Source of the DNA: a bacterium
GTDB lineage: Bacteria > Patescibacteriota > Gracilibacteria > UBA4473
DNA: 64,000 bases
NCBI GenBank assembly: GCA_009995455.1
Contig: JAACPJ010000002.1
Coordinates: 276,942 to 340,941 of the forward strand
Direction: 5' to 3'
In this document: one piece after another, positions 1-8,300 of the stretch
Layout: each line of letters starts with the position of its first letter
Position numbering within the stretch: the first letter of the stretch is position 1
The notes under the pieces: model-generated
Database searches by the model: none
The model's input: the letters and a program-made list of their open reading frames with translations, nothing else
Told to the model about the DNA's origin: nothing
Translations under genes and position numbers: made by a program

Positions 1-563
1 AACAAAAAGGTTCTTTATTGCCTCAAAAAGAAGCGGCATACTTACTCGATCGCTGTGGCGTTAATGGTTGGAATCTTCATTCAGAGGTAGAAAAACTTTG
101 TATGGCCAGTAATGGTGCTGCAATCACCAGAGAGTTAATAGATCAACTCACACTTCCCCACCCTAGTGCCGTGGTTTGGGATTTCTTGAGTGCTTTAAGT
201 AAGCAGCAAGCCGGATCCGCGATTAAGAGTTTTCGAACGCTTTTACAAAGTGGTGAATCGGCTCACATGGTCATGGCAATGATAATCCGTGAGGTAAGAA
301 TTCACGCTCAGCTAAAGGCCGGAAGTGAAGCCAACATGGACGCCAAATCGATTGCCAGCAAAACAAAACTACATCCGTTTGTGGTTCAGAAAACACTGCC
401 TTTGAGCAAAAAATTTACTCAAACACAAATTGCCCAAATGTATGAACAGTTACTAAAAATTGATCGTCGTTTAAAAACCGGTGGGTTGACGGTCAGCACC
501 GATGACGCCGGGGAGCTAGAACTGGCTTTAGAAAAATTCATTATTGCGAGTTGTCAGTCTTAG
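1..563 (+). CDS. holA: DNA polymerase III delta subunit, C-terminal part (window-edge partial)
   Basis: This is the clamp-loader delta subunit, which opens the sliding clamp and is related in shape to AAA+ clamp-loader proteins. The reading frame is open from base 3, so the gene begins upstream of the window; the TTG at 18 is not a convincing start. The visible 180 or so residues match the lid and collar parts of the family: a short helical stretch around AAYLLDRCG, the segment VWDFLSAL that begins the collar, and the C-terminal KIDRRLKTG region that is typical of HolA. The N-terminal domain is outside the window. The stop is TAG at 561. The next gene is a prepilin peptidase with its own promoter. 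The call rests on these conserved C-terminal patterns and is fairly secure, although HolA diverges fast. Confidence 0.75.
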   Translation, partial: QKGSLLPQKEAAYLLDRCGVNGWNLHSEVEKLCMASNGAAITRELIDQLTLPHPSAVVWDFLSALSKQQAGSAIKSFRTLLQSGESAHMVMAMIIREVRIHAQLKAGSEANMDAKSIASKTKLHPFVVQKTLPLSKKFTQTQIAQMYEQLLKIDRRLKTGGLTVSTDDAGELELALEKFIIASCQS

Positions 564-579
564 ACCTGTGAAACAATAG

Positions 580-608
580 TTGATAAATGCGCTCTGATAA
601 ACAATAAT
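580..608 (+). promoter_or_regulatory. Promoter of prepilin peptidase
   Basis: TTGATA at 580-585, a 17-base spacer and AATAAT at 603-608. Only seven bases separate the -10 from the ATG at 616, so transcription should begin at or next to the start codon. Confidence 0.55.
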
Positions 609-615
609 TGCCCAG

Positions 616-1404
616 ATGATGTATGCGGAAATAATTTTGTGGATAGGGGCTTTCATACTTGGAACCGTTTTAGGCAGTTTTTCTGGCGCCTTAATTCATA
701 GACTTCATTTTGATAAACCTGGGTTTTGGACTGGCCGCTCAGAGTGCCCTGAATGCAAAACAACCTTAAAATGGTGGAACTTGTTCCCGCTTTTTTCTTA
801 CGCTTTTCAACGTGGTAAATGCGCCTATTGCCACAAAAAAATTCCTTTTATTTATTTCATTTTGGAGCTTGTTTTTGGAGTAACGTTTTTGCTTTTTGTA
901 CAAAAATTTAGTTCAAGCGTCGAAGTAATCCCCCTCTTGATAGCGGTTTGGGGGCTGTTAGTCCTGTTCTTCTATGATTATTTATATTTTGAAGTCGATT
1001 TAAGAATTGTTATTCCAGCTATTTTATTGGCTTTTGTGTGGGTCTTTTTTAAAGAGCAAACCTACACTTTTTATTTAATAGGAGCCGCTATTGGTGGCGG
1101 GTTTTATGCCATCCAATACTTTATTTCTGGCGGGAAATGGGTTGGGGCTGGAGATATCTATTTTGGTATCTTACTTGGGCTACTGCTCGGTTGGCCTTTA
1201 TTATTGGTGTGTTTATTTATCGCTTATATTATCGGTGTTATCGTGGCGATTTATCTGATGGCTTTTAAACACTACGGACGTAAATCGGCTCTGCCAATGG
1301 GCGCCTTTTTAATGCCAGCGGGTATTATCTGTTTGTATAACGGCAATTGGTGGTTAGATCTTTATTTAACCTGGTCAGGCTTGGGCCAGTTTTATAGTTT
1401 TTAA
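616..1404 (+). CDS. pilD: Prepilin peptidase / N-methyltransferase (peptidase family A24)
   Basis: This integral membrane aspartyl protease cleaves the leader of type IV prepilins and pseudopilins, and usually methylates the new N-terminus. The 262 residues hold an N-terminal membrane segment, a cytoplasmic loop with two CxxC pairs (CPEC and CAYC, about residues 37-73) that normally bind zinc, and several further membrane helices. The catalytic aspartates are plausibly the Asp in EVDLR and the Asp of the GAGD motif followed by FGILLG, the A24 signature. There is no Shine-Dalgarno, and a -10 element sits seven bases upstream. The ATG at 619 is an equally possible start. A small membrane protein follows after five bases, probably in the same transcript. 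No pilin operon is next to it, so its substrates lie elsewhere. Confidence 0.88.
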   Translation: MMYAEIILWIGAFILGTVLGSFSGALIHRLHFDKPGFWTGRSECPECKTTLKWWNLFPLFSYAFQRGKCAYCHKKIPFIYFILELVFGVTFLLFVQKFSSSVEVIPLLIAVWGLLVLFFYDYLYFEVDLRIVIPAILLAFVWVFFKEQTYTFYLIGAAIGGGFYAIQYFISGGKWVGAGDIYFGILLGLLLGWPLLLVCLFIAYIIGVIVAIYLMAFKHYGRKSALPMGAFLMPAGIICLYNGNWWLDLYLTWSGLGQFYSF

Positions 1405-1409
1405 TCTAC

Positions 1410-1784
1410 ATGTGGAAAAATTTAGTGTTAACGCTCATAGTGCTTGTTTTATGCGGGTTTATTTTATACGTCACTGTCTTTCAACTTGACCCCATGGGCG
1501 AACAAAAATATGTGGCTTTTCTTTCATTAGGGGCTTCAGGTTTATTTGGACTTTGGTCTTTTTTCACGCTGATTTTCTTTTTTGGAGCAGAACTCATTAG
1601 TGGCTATAAACTGGGCAACCGAAGTTTTGTGATTGCCGTCAGAAGAGGTTTTTTAATTAGTGGCTTGGGCATGAGTCTTATTACGCTTCAATTCTTAAAT
1701 TTACTGGGTTGGCCTGAAGCTATTTTATTGGCGTTGTTTTTCGGGCTGATGGAATGGATATTTTTAACGGGGAGGTATTATTAA
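1410..1784 (+). CDS. Small four-helix membrane protein, unknown function
   Basis: I do not recognise this family. The 124 residues contain about four hydrophobic segments (roughly residues 5-25, 37-60, 75-97 and 100-119) separated by short loops, one of them basic (RRG near residue 79). No catalytic motif is visible. It begins five bases after the prepilin peptidase stop, so co-transcription is likely, and a role at the pilus or membrane is possible but unproven. Its start has no ribosome binding site, as is usual in this window. Confidence 0.6.
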   Translation: MWKNLVLTLIVLVLCGFILYVTVFQLDPMGEQKYVAFLSLGASGLFGLWSFFTLIFFFGAELISGYKLGNRSFVIAVRRGFLISGLGMSLITLQFLNLLGWPEAILLALFFGLMEWIFLTGRYY

Positions 1785-1871
1785 ATTCTGGACATTAAGA
1801 TTTATAGTACAAAAAATTTGCTCACAAATTGAAAGGGTTCTAAACTAGAAGGTGATATAAAACCCAGATTT

Positions 1872-3275
1872 ATGAGACGCACGAAAATTGTCGCCACGCT
1901 TGGTCCCGCTTCAAATAGTTATGAAATGATTTCTGCCCTCTCTGAGGCAGGCGTCGATATTTTTCGGCTCAACTTTTCGCACGGAACGCACGAAAGCCAA
2001 GGCGAACTGATTAAGAAAATTAAGCGACTCAATCAAAAGTCCCCAAAGAGTCATGCCATTTTACTCGATACCAAGGGCCCGGAAATTCGGAGTGGCGATT
2101 TAAAAATTCCTATTAATGTTAAACCTGGTGACCGTCTTGTGTTCTCGCCAGATCCGGGAGATTACGAACAAACCGGCAAAATAGGCGTTAATTATGACCA
2201 ATTTGTTAATGATGTAGAAGTGGGTGAAGGCGTACTACTTGATAGTGGCGTCATCGGATTAACGGTGCTCGAAAAAACAGATACAGACGTCATTTGTGAA
2301 GTTCACGATGAAGGGGTTATTACTTCTAGACGTCATATAAATATTCCGGGAAAAGATGTTTCACTCGAATCAATTACCGAGAAAGATTGGGCGGATATTA
2401 AGTTTGGAGTTGAAATGGGCGTCGACATTATTGCGCTCTCTTTTGTGCGTAAATCAGATGAGATCAATGAACTGAAAGACTTCTTAAAAGAACAAAACGC
2501 CAAAATTGAGGTGATGGCTAAAATCGAGAGTTTTGAAGCCACCAAACATTTAGGCACCATTTGCGAAGCCGCCGATGGCATTATGGTGGCTCGAGGTGAT
2601 TTAGGGGCTGAAGTGCCTTTTGAACAAGTGCCAAAACTTCAAAGAGAAATAATCGAAACGGCTGCGGCTTATGGCAAACCGGTAATAGTCGCGACACATA
2701 TGCTGGAATCGATGATTGAAAACCCGGTTCCGACCCGGGCCGAAGTATCAGACGTTTCAACGGCTGTTTGGCAGCGAGCCGATGCGACGATGCTTTCTGG
2801 GGAAAGTGCTAACGGCGAATACCCAATTAAAGCGGTCGAAGCGATGAGCAAAGTGGCCCTGACCACCGAATCAGAATTTTTACCAACGCGCCCTTTAAAA
2901 GATCTACCAATTTTATCAGATCGAGGCGTATTTGCGAAAACCGCCTGTCAAATGGCGCAAAGTGAAGAAGAAATTTCAGCGATTGTGGTCATTACTCGAA
3001 GCGGTGAAACCGCCCGTCGAGTGGCAAGATTCCGACCAAGAGTCCCGATATATGCCTTCACGAATGAACCTGGAACTCGACGACGCCTTGGTTTAAATTG
3101 GGGAACTGAAGCTTTTAGAATTGAATTTTCTTCAACGCCTCAGACCACGATAATGCGAGCCCGAGAGGCTTTTGTTAAAAAATATCCAGAACTTAAAGGA
3201 CAAAAATACGTCTTAATTTCAGATTTCTTAGTTGATGAAGAATTTGTACCGACGTTACAGATCAGAGCCTTTTAA
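1872..3275 (+). CDS. pyk: Pyruvate kinase
   Basis: This enzyme catalyses the last step of glycolysis, phosphoenolpyruvate plus ADP to pyruvate plus ATP, in the cytoplasm. The protein starts with RRTKIVATLGPAS and has the substrate and metal region around MAKIES, then MVARGDLG, then the active-site stretch ATHMLESMIENPVPTRAEV and LSGESANG, followed by a C-terminal regulatory domain. The 467 residues are the usual length. Odd points are His for the usual Gln in ATQMLESM and Arg-Ala-Asp for Gly-x-Asp before MLSGES; both are conservative in context. A possible promoter is TTGCTC at 1818, a 17-base spacer and TAAACT at 1841, leaving a leader of about 20 bases without a Shine-Dalgarno. It is probably monocistronic. 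Confidence 0.95.
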   Translation: MRRTKIVATLGPASNSYEMISALSEAGVDIFRLNFSHGTHESQGELIKKIKRLNQKSPKSHAILLDTKGPEIRSGDLKIPINVKPGDRLVFSPDPGDYEQTGKIGVNYDQFVNDVEVGEGVLLDSGVIGLTVLEKTDTDVICEVHDEGVITSRRHINIPGKDVSLESITEKDWADIKFGVEMGVDIIALSFVRKSDEINELKDFLKEQNAKIEVMAKIESFEATKHLGTICEAADGIMVARGDLGAEVPFEQVPKLQREIIETAAAYGKPVIVATHMLESMIENPVPTRAEVSDVSTAVWQRADATMLSGESANGEYPIKAVEAMSKVALTTESEFLPTRPLKDLPILSDRGVFAKTACQMAQSEEEISAIVVITRSGETARRVARFRPRVPIYAFTNEPGTRRRLGLNWGTEAFRIEFSSTPQTTIMRAREAFVKKYPELKGQKYVLISDFLVDEEFVPTLQIRAF

Positions 3276-3284
3276 ATACCGAAT

Positions 3285-3314
3285 TTGACTTTTCTTGGTT
3301 TTGAGTAATATAAA
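3285..3314 (+). promoter_or_regulatory. Promoter of the 3354 gene
   Basis: TTGACT at 3285-3290, an 18-base spacer and TATAAA at 3309-3314. The predicted leader is about 30 bases and lacks a Shine-Dalgarno. Confidence 0.6.
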
Positions 3315-3353
3315 ATCAATATCAACAGATTAAATCTGATTAACTAAAATATT

Positions 3354-3719
3354 ATGCGAAACCTCCTCTTCTTGGCTTTATTTCTTTTACTCATTGGTGG
3401 ACTCATTTTTTGGTTATGGTCTGACCGTGGAGATGAAAAGACTTTAGAAGAAGCCTTAGCCGATAAACAAATGACCGTGCAAGAGCAAGGCGTACCTCGA
3501 ATTGATTTAGATGAAGTAGAAATCGCTTATGACGAGAATGGATTGATTTTAAAAACACTATTCAACCGAGAAGTTAATTTGACGCTTAGCACTAGCCCAG
3601 TTCGTAACGTAGAGGTTTACGATGGTATTATGACTTACCAAGAACAAGACGTTAATGGGCAATGGAATTTCCGTTCTTACAACTTAGCGCAATACATTGA
3701 AGAGAACTTCAAAGACTAA
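3354..3719 (+). CDS. Membrane-anchored small protein, unknown function
   Basis: I do not recognise this gene. Of its 121 residues, about 3-23 form a strongly hydrophobic helix that may be an uncleaved signal anchor. The remainder is acidic, and no cysteines, metal motifs or repeats are seen. The C-terminal part alternates short hydrophobic and charged stretches, so it may be a small beta-rich extracytoplasmic domain. It has its own promoter (3285-3314) and stops shortly before the leaderless promoter of cca, so it is probably transcribed alone. Confidence 0.55.
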   Translation: MRNLLFLALFLLLIGGLIFWLWSDRGDEKTLEEALADKQMTVQEQGVPRIDLDEVEIAYDENGLILKTLFNREVNLTLSTSPVRNVEVYDGIMTYQEQDVNGQWNFRSYNLAQYIEENFKD

Positions 3720-3747
3720 TTTATCACTAGAGCTTTAGCCTCAAGCA

Positions 3748-3756
3748 TGCTATAAT
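3748..3756 (+). promoter_or_regulatory. Extended -10 promoter of cca, leaderless
   Basis: TGC followed by a perfect TATAAT at 3751-3756. Only six bases lie between the hexamer and the ATG at 3763, so the start codon is expected to be the first transcribed triplet. No good -35 is seen, as is common for TGN-extended promoters. Confidence 0.7.
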
Positions 3757-3762
3757 TGAGCA

Positions 3763-5094
3763 ATGCATAAAACCGCGACCAACATTGTTGGCAAGCTCCA
3801 AGACCACGGTTTCACAGCCTTTCTAGTGGGAGGCTGTGTTCGTGATTTATTATTAGGGCAAGAACCAAAAGATTACGATATTGCCACGAATGCCAAACCA
3901 GAAGAGGTTGAAGCCGTGTTTGAAAACACCTGGCCGATTGGAAAATCTTTTGGGGTCATTTTGATTGAAGAAGCTGGGCATAAATTTGAAGTGGCGACAT
4001 TTAGAGAGGAAGATTCTTACCAAGACGGAAGACGCCCCACAATAGTGAAGTATAGTAATGCAGAAGAAGACGCGCTGCGCCGTGATTTTACGATTAACGG
4101 AATCTTTTATGACCCGATAATTGATAAGCATTATGACTATGTAGGCGGTCGCAAAGATTTAGCCGATAAAGTGCTGCGCTTTATTGGGAACCCAGATACT
4201 CGGGTTCAAGAAGACTTTTTACGATTGCTCCGAGCCGTTCGTTTTCGGCACCGTTTTAGTCTTGATTACGATTACGATACGGGCGTGGCGCTCAAAACTC
4301 ATGCCAGCTTAGTCACCCAAATTGCAGCCGAAAGAGTTTCCGATGAATTGAACAAAATTATAGTTCATAAATCAAGGGCGGCGGCTTTAGCTGATCTGTT
4401 TAATCTTGGAATTCTGGCGAAGCTGTTTCCTGAAGTTGAAGCTTTAGCGAACACCGATCAGCCCAGTGATCATCACCAAGAAGGCGATGTATTAACGCAT
4501 ACCTTTTTGGTATTACAACAAATGAATGAGGGAGAAGATTTGGCGCTCTATTGGGCCGCGTTTTTTCATGATTACGCCAAAGCTAAATGTAAAAAATGGG
4601 ATGGAGAACGTTGGACGTATCCGGGCCATGATCAAGTTGCTGATGACTTAGTGGCTCCATTATTAGAACGCCTGAAATTTTCCAAAAAACTGCAAACCGA
4701 CATTTTATGGTTATTACACTATAAACCAATTTTCGAAAGCTTCTATGAGATGAATCTTTCTAAAAGACTGCATTATTTTGACGAACCACAATTTGAAAAT
4801 TTACTGAAACTGGAAATGGCTGACTTAAAAGGTTGTGTTCCTGAAGACGAAAAAGAACACCAAACTGCTTTACTTGAATTAAAAAAAATCCAAGAAAATT
4901 GGCAATATGCGCACCATGCAGGCATCTTGCCATCTAGCAAACCAGAGCTTTATACCGGTGAAGAAATAATAGAAATTACGGGCATTCCCCCATCTGCACG
5001 CATTGGCGAACTAAAAGCGGCGTTAAGAGAGCGGCAAATCAATGGTGAGATTAGCACGCGCAAAGAAGCAAAAGCTTGGTTATTAAGTCTTTAA
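3763..5094 (+). CDS. cca: CCA tRNA nucleotidyltransferase with HD domain
   Basis: This is a class II nucleotidyltransferase that adds or repairs the 3' CCA of tRNAs; the related poly(A) polymerase is the main alternative. The N-terminal head carries LVGGCVRDLLLG and the catalytic DYDIAT motif, followed by RRDFTINGIFYD and the nucleotide-recognition helix region EDFLRLLRAVRF. A C-terminal HD domain is seen around HTFLV and AAFFHDYAKAK (about residues 246-275), which in the family carries phosphohydrolase activity on tRNA ends. The length of 443 fits CCA enzymes with HD domains. The promoter leaves essentially no 5' leader. It converges on serS, with 18 bases between stop codons and no clear terminator. 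Confidence 0.88.
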   Translation: MHKTATNIVGKLQDHGFTAFLVGGCVRDLLLGQEPKDYDIATNAKPEEVEAVFENTWPIGKSFGVILIEEAGHKFEVATFREEDSYQDGRRPTIVKYSNAEEDALRRDFTINGIFYDPIIDKHYDYVGGRKDLADKVLRFIGNPDTRVQEDFLRLLRAVRFRHRFSLDYDYDTGVALKTHASLVTQIAAERVSDELNKIIVHKSRAAALADLFNLGILAKLFPEVEALANTDQPSDHHQEGDVLTHTFLVLQQMNEGEDLALYWAAFFHDYAKAKCKKWDGERWTYPGHDQVADDLVAPLLERLKFSKKLQTDILWLLHYKPIFESFYEMNLSKRLHYFDEPQFENLLKLEMADLKGCVPEDEKEHQTALLELKKIQENWQYAHHAGILPSSKPELYTGEEIIEITGIPPSARIGELKAALRERQINGEISTRKEAKAWLLSL

Positions 5095-5112
5095 ATATTT
5101 TGGAAGAATGCC

Positions 5113-6375
5113 TTATTTAGCTTCAATGCGTTCAAATCCTGTGTAAGGCCACAGAACTTCTGGAATGTCTATTGAGCCATCTTCTTTTTGTCCGTTCTCT
5201 AGAATAGCGATTAAAGGCCGAGAACTTACGGCGGTACCATTCAAGGCATGGGCAAATTGTAAATTGCCATCGGCATCTTTATAGCGGATATTTAAACGAC
5301 GCGTTTGAAAATCATCACAAATTGAAGTAGAGGTCATTTCGCGGTACTGCGCTTGCCCCGGCAACCACGCTTCTAAGTCGTATTTTTTAGAAGCCGAAAC
5401 GCCTAAATCACCACAACAAATATCGACAACTTGGTAATGAATCCCCAGTTTCTTTAATATTTCTTCTTCTGTTTCTCGCAAAGATTCATGAACAGCGACC
5501 GCGTCTTCTGGCGCACAAAAGACGACCATTTCAATTTTTTCAAACTGATGCACTCGTAAAATTCCTTTGGTGTCTTTTCCATAACTTCCCGCTTCGCGTC
5601 GAAAACACGGGCTGTAAGCGGCGTAACGCAGCGGACCATTAGATAGATCAATGATTTGATCGGCGTGAATACTGACCATTGGCACTTCTGAAGTCCCAAT
5701 TAGATACAGGTCATCTTCTCCAGGATTAACACAATAATTTTCGTCTCGGTCAAAAAACCCCGTTCCCATAATGGCCTCTTTACGAGTCATAAAAGGCGGG
5801 ATCGTTGGGCTGTAACCTTTGTCTGCGACTTCACGAAAAGCCCACATCATTAAGGCTTGTTGCAGCAGCGCAAGTTCGTTTTTAAGATAATAAAAACGAG
5901 AACCAGACACTTTAGCGGCCTGCTCCATATCTAGTAAATTCAAAGCTTCGGCCAGTTCCCAGTGTTCTTTTGGCTTAAAACTAAATTCAGGTTTTTGACC
6001 TTCAAATCGAGCCACCACGTTTTCTTCATCACTCTTCCCATCTGGCACTTCTGCCCGCGGCGGATTTGGGAGACTGAGCATTAACTCATCAACTATAGCG
6101 CTGGCTTTTTCTAAATCAGCTTCTAGGTTTTTACGAGTTCCAGCAATCGTTTTCATAGCCGCTAAGGCTTCTTCTTTCTCACTGCCGGAAAGTTGAGGAA
6201 TCCGCTTTGAAGCTTCGTTTTGTTCGGCTTTTAAACTTTCGGTTTGCGCTTGTAAATCACGTTTCACCTCATCGGCGGAGAGTAAATCGTTTACTACATT
6301 AGCCGGCACGCCTTTACGCGCCAAGCGAGTTTTAAAGTCTTCTGGTTGTTGCCGTATTGCTTTTAAATCGAGCAT
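5113..6375 (-). CDS. serS: Seryl-tRNA synthetase
   Basis: This enzyme charges tRNA-Ser with serine and feeds translation. The class II synthetase has the N-terminal coiled-coil arm that grips the tRNA (about residues 25-100), then motif 2 around SPCFRREAGSYGKDT and motif 3 around LNGTAVSSRPLIAILE near the C-terminus. At 420 residues it is of usual length. The ATG at 6375 is preceded by AT-rich sequence and no Shine-Dalgarno. It diverges from the DHH-like gene at 6511, whose promoter lies between them. No T-box leader is seen. Confidence 0.96.
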   Translation of the reverse strand: MLDLKAIRQQPEDFKTRLARKGVPANVVNDLLSADEVKRDLQAQTESLKAEQNEASKRIPQLSGSEKEEALAAMKTIAGTRKNLEADLEKASAIVDELMLSLPNPPRAEVPDGKSDEENVVARFEGQKPEFSFKPKEHWELAEALNLLDMEQAAKVSGSRFYYLKNELALLQQALMMWAFREVADKGYSPTIPPFMTRKEAIMGTGFFDRDENYCVNPGEDDLYLIGTSEVPMVSIHADQIIDLSNGPLRYAAYSPCFRREAGSYGKDTKGILRVHQFEKIEMVVFCAPEDAVAVHESLRETEEEILKKLGIHYQVVDICCGDLGVSASKKYDLEAWLPGQAQYREMTSTSICDDFQTRRLNIRYKDADGNLQFAHALNGTAVSSRPLIAILENGQKEDGSIDIPEVLWPYTGFERIEAK

Positions 6376-6445
6376 AATTAATTTTTAGTAAAAAAATTGT
6401 AGGCAAAACTGGTGCTGCTGGCTACAGTTAAGTCTTACAAAATAT

Positions 6446-6474
6446 TTGACCTTTTGTGTTAAACATTTTATAAT
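6446..6474 (+). promoter_or_regulatory. Near-consensus promoter of the DHH-like gene
   Basis: TTGACC at 6446-6451, exactly 17 bases, and TATAAT at 6469-6474. Transcription is expected to start near 6481, just before a hairpin. Confidence 0.75.
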
Positions 6475-6481
6475 ACACCTT

Positions 6482-6499
6482 AAGCCTGATTTTAGGCTT
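6482..6499 (+). other. Hairpin at the predicted 5' end of the mRNA
   Basis: AAGCCT and AGGCTT form a perfect six-base stem with loop GATTTT. It starts at the predicted transcription start and ends eleven bases before the ATG at 6511. It may protect the 5' end or tune initiation. Confidence 0.45.
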
Positions 6500-6510
6500 T
6501 GATAAATCAC

Positions 6511-7932
6511 ATGAGCATTACCCCGAAAGACCAAGCCATTGCCCTGATTCGTCGCTCTGACAAAATCCTTTGTCTCAGCCAAGCCCATGCGCGGGCCGAT
6601 GGCATCGCAGCCGTTCTGGCTTTTCAAGCTCTAGGCCAAAAATTAGGAAAAGAGATTGTGGCGGTACTTCCACGCGGTGTTAGTCATAATTTGCAATTTC
6701 TACCAGGTCACGAAAACATTGAAAACGAACTCGGTGAACCGGGAGATTTCGTGATTTCTCTTTCCACTGAAAAATCACACGTTGAAAGAGTTAAATATAC
6801 GATCGAAGAAAATTCAGTTGATATTTTGATCACCCCTAAAGACGGAAGCTTTAATCCGTCTGATGTAACTTTTCGGCATAATGTGGCTCACTTTGATCTG
6901 ATATTAATTTTTGACTGTCCGACGCTTGAAAGCTTGGGACCCGTTTTCAACGATCACACTGAACTCTTTGCAAGCGCTCCAACCCTTAACATTTCAGCCA
7001 ATCCGGGTACAGCCGACTACGCGAAAGTGAATTTAATCGACCCGACTAAATCTTCTACTTGTGAAATTTTATTTGATTGCCTGCAACACGATACAGAATT
7101 TCAGAAACAGATTGATGCCAATATCGCCACGAGCTTACTGACCGGCATGATTGCCAGCACCGGCAGTTTTTTACGGCCAAATACGACTGCTTCAAGTTTA
7201 GAAGCCGCTGCCTTACTGCAAAATATTGGAGCCGAACAATCTGATATTATTGAACATCTGTTTAAACAGAAATCATTCAACACGCTTAAAGTATGGGGGA
7301 AAGTTTTTGCCAGCTTGGAATTAGACCCAGTTCATAAAATTGCTTGGACATATATTACCCAAAACGATTTAACGCAGTTAGACGCAAACGCCAATGATGT
7401 CGAAAACATTACCGCCGAGATTTTAAGATACACTGAAGATATAGATTTAGCCGTGTTGGTTATTGAACATCCAACCCAAACGCTGGCGCAACTGAGAACT
7501 AAAAACCGAAACCTTGACTGGAAGCCTTTTACAGAAAGTCATAAAGCGGTCAATGTTGAAAGTGGTATCAATATCATATACGCCGAGCCAAGTGCCGCCA
7601 AAGTAACAGACGGACTCGTAAAAGATTTGGTGCAGTGGCAAAAAGACCGCTTGCAAATTTCGCCCGACACACCCATCACAAAGTTAAAAGCGTCGATACC
7701 AAGCACCACAACCCCTAAATTACCGATTGAAGGGTTAGAAAAAAAACCAAGTGTACACGCAACTCCACCAGCAGAATTCCCCTTCAGTGTTCCAGGCACA
7801 AAGACCAGAGCTAAAGAAGTAGAAGTAGTTGAACCAACTATGCCGCCTGGAACTCAAGCCGCGGAAGTCATTGTAGACATTCATGAAAAAGGTATTCCTG
7901 ATTGGCTTAAAAAATCTTTCCCTAAAAATTAA
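6511..7932 (+). CDS. DHH-family phosphoesterase-like protein, active site degenerate
   Basis: The protein resembles the NrnA-type DHH/DHHA1 phosphoesterases, which normally degrade nanoRNA or cyclic dinucleotide products. The start ATG at 6511 follows a clear promoter. The first motif HARADGIAAVLAF keeps the His and Asp of the family. The namesake DHH triplet should lie before the stretch KVNLIDPTKSSTCEIL, but the segment there reads NISANPGTADY, so the metal-binding Asp-His-His is lost. A DHHA1-like region follows (about residues 250-390), then a proline- and threonine-rich tail of about 80 residues. I infer a non-catalytic or substrate-binding paralogue. A weak terminator overlaps its stop codon. 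Confidence 0.65.
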   Translation: MSITPKDQAIALIRRSDKILCLSQAHARADGIAAVLAFQALGQKLGKEIVAVLPRGVSHNLQFLPGHENIENELGEPGDFVISLSTEKSHVERVKYTIEENSVDILITPKDGSFNPSDVTFRHNVAHFDLILIFDCPTLESLGPVFNDHTELFASAPTLNISANPGTADYAKVNLIDPTKSSTCEILFDCLQHDTEFQKQIDANIATSLLTGMIASTGSFLRPNTTASSLEAAALLQNIGAEQSDIIEHLFKQKSFNTLKVWGKVFASLELDPVHKIAWTYITQNDLTQLDANANDVENITAEILRYTEDIDLAVLVIEHPTQTLAQLRTKNRNLDWKPFTESHKAVNVESGINIIYAEPSAAKVTDGLVKDLVQWQKDRLQISPDTPITKLKASIPSTTTPKLPIEGLEKKPSVHATPPAEFPFSVPGTKTRAKEVEVVEPTMPPGTQAAEVIVDIHEKGIPDWLKKSFPKN

Positions 7933-7946
7933 GCCCAAAGGCTTTA
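7931..7946 (+). terminator. Weak hairpin terminator overlapping a stop codon
   Basis: AAGCC-CAAA-GGCTT followed by TATT. The stem begins inside the TAA stop of the DHH-like gene and the T-rich end runs into the next -35 element. Confidence 0.4.
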
Positions 7947-7975
7947 TTGAAATAAATTTAGAAATAAGTTATAAT
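7947..7975 (+). promoter_or_regulatory. Promoter of the 7999-8879 gene pair
   Basis: TTGAAA at 7947-7952, 17 bases, and TATAAT at 7970-7975. The predicted leader is about 17 bases with no Shine-Dalgarno. Confidence 0.7.
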
Positions 7976-7998
7976 AACCTAATTCAAAAACAAAAATC

Positions 7999-8298
7999 AT
8001 GCACGATTTCACCCTCCTTCCCAAACTCATAAAAGCCTCTGGCGCGATGGACGACGTTAAAAAACGTTGGCTGCTAGATAATATAAGCCGTATGAGCGAC
8101 ACCAAAAAAGCGGAAATTTTTGATATTTTAAAAGCCGAACAAGAAAAGAAAAACGTGGTCTACAAAAAGCTTATTTCAAAACGAAAAGAGTACGAAACTA
8201 AACGCGCTCAAACGATTTACCGTTACATTGAACGGAAAGTAAATGAAGAAGAAGAAAGCACTATGGAAGATATCGACAAAGAACTAGCCCTTTTATAA
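7999..8298 (+). CDS. Small helical protein, unknown function
   Basis: I do not recognise this gene. The 99 residues are highly charged and predicted to be helical, with a Lys/Glu-rich coiled-coil-like second half (about residues 45-95). No cysteines or membrane segment are present. The first half, VKKRWLLDNISRMSDTKKAE, resembles in spacing a stretch of the 26757 gene product (VRKDFMAHQLKVGYLDDKSR), which also precedes a larger unknown protein; shared ancestry is a guess. It is followed after two bases by the next gene, so the two form one operon. Confidence 0.55.
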   Translation: MHDFTLLPKLIKASGAMDDVKKRWLLDNISRMSDTKKAEIFDILKAEQEKKNVVYKKLISKRKEYETKRAQTIYRYIERKVNEEEESTMEDIDKELALL

Positions 8299-8300
8299 AC

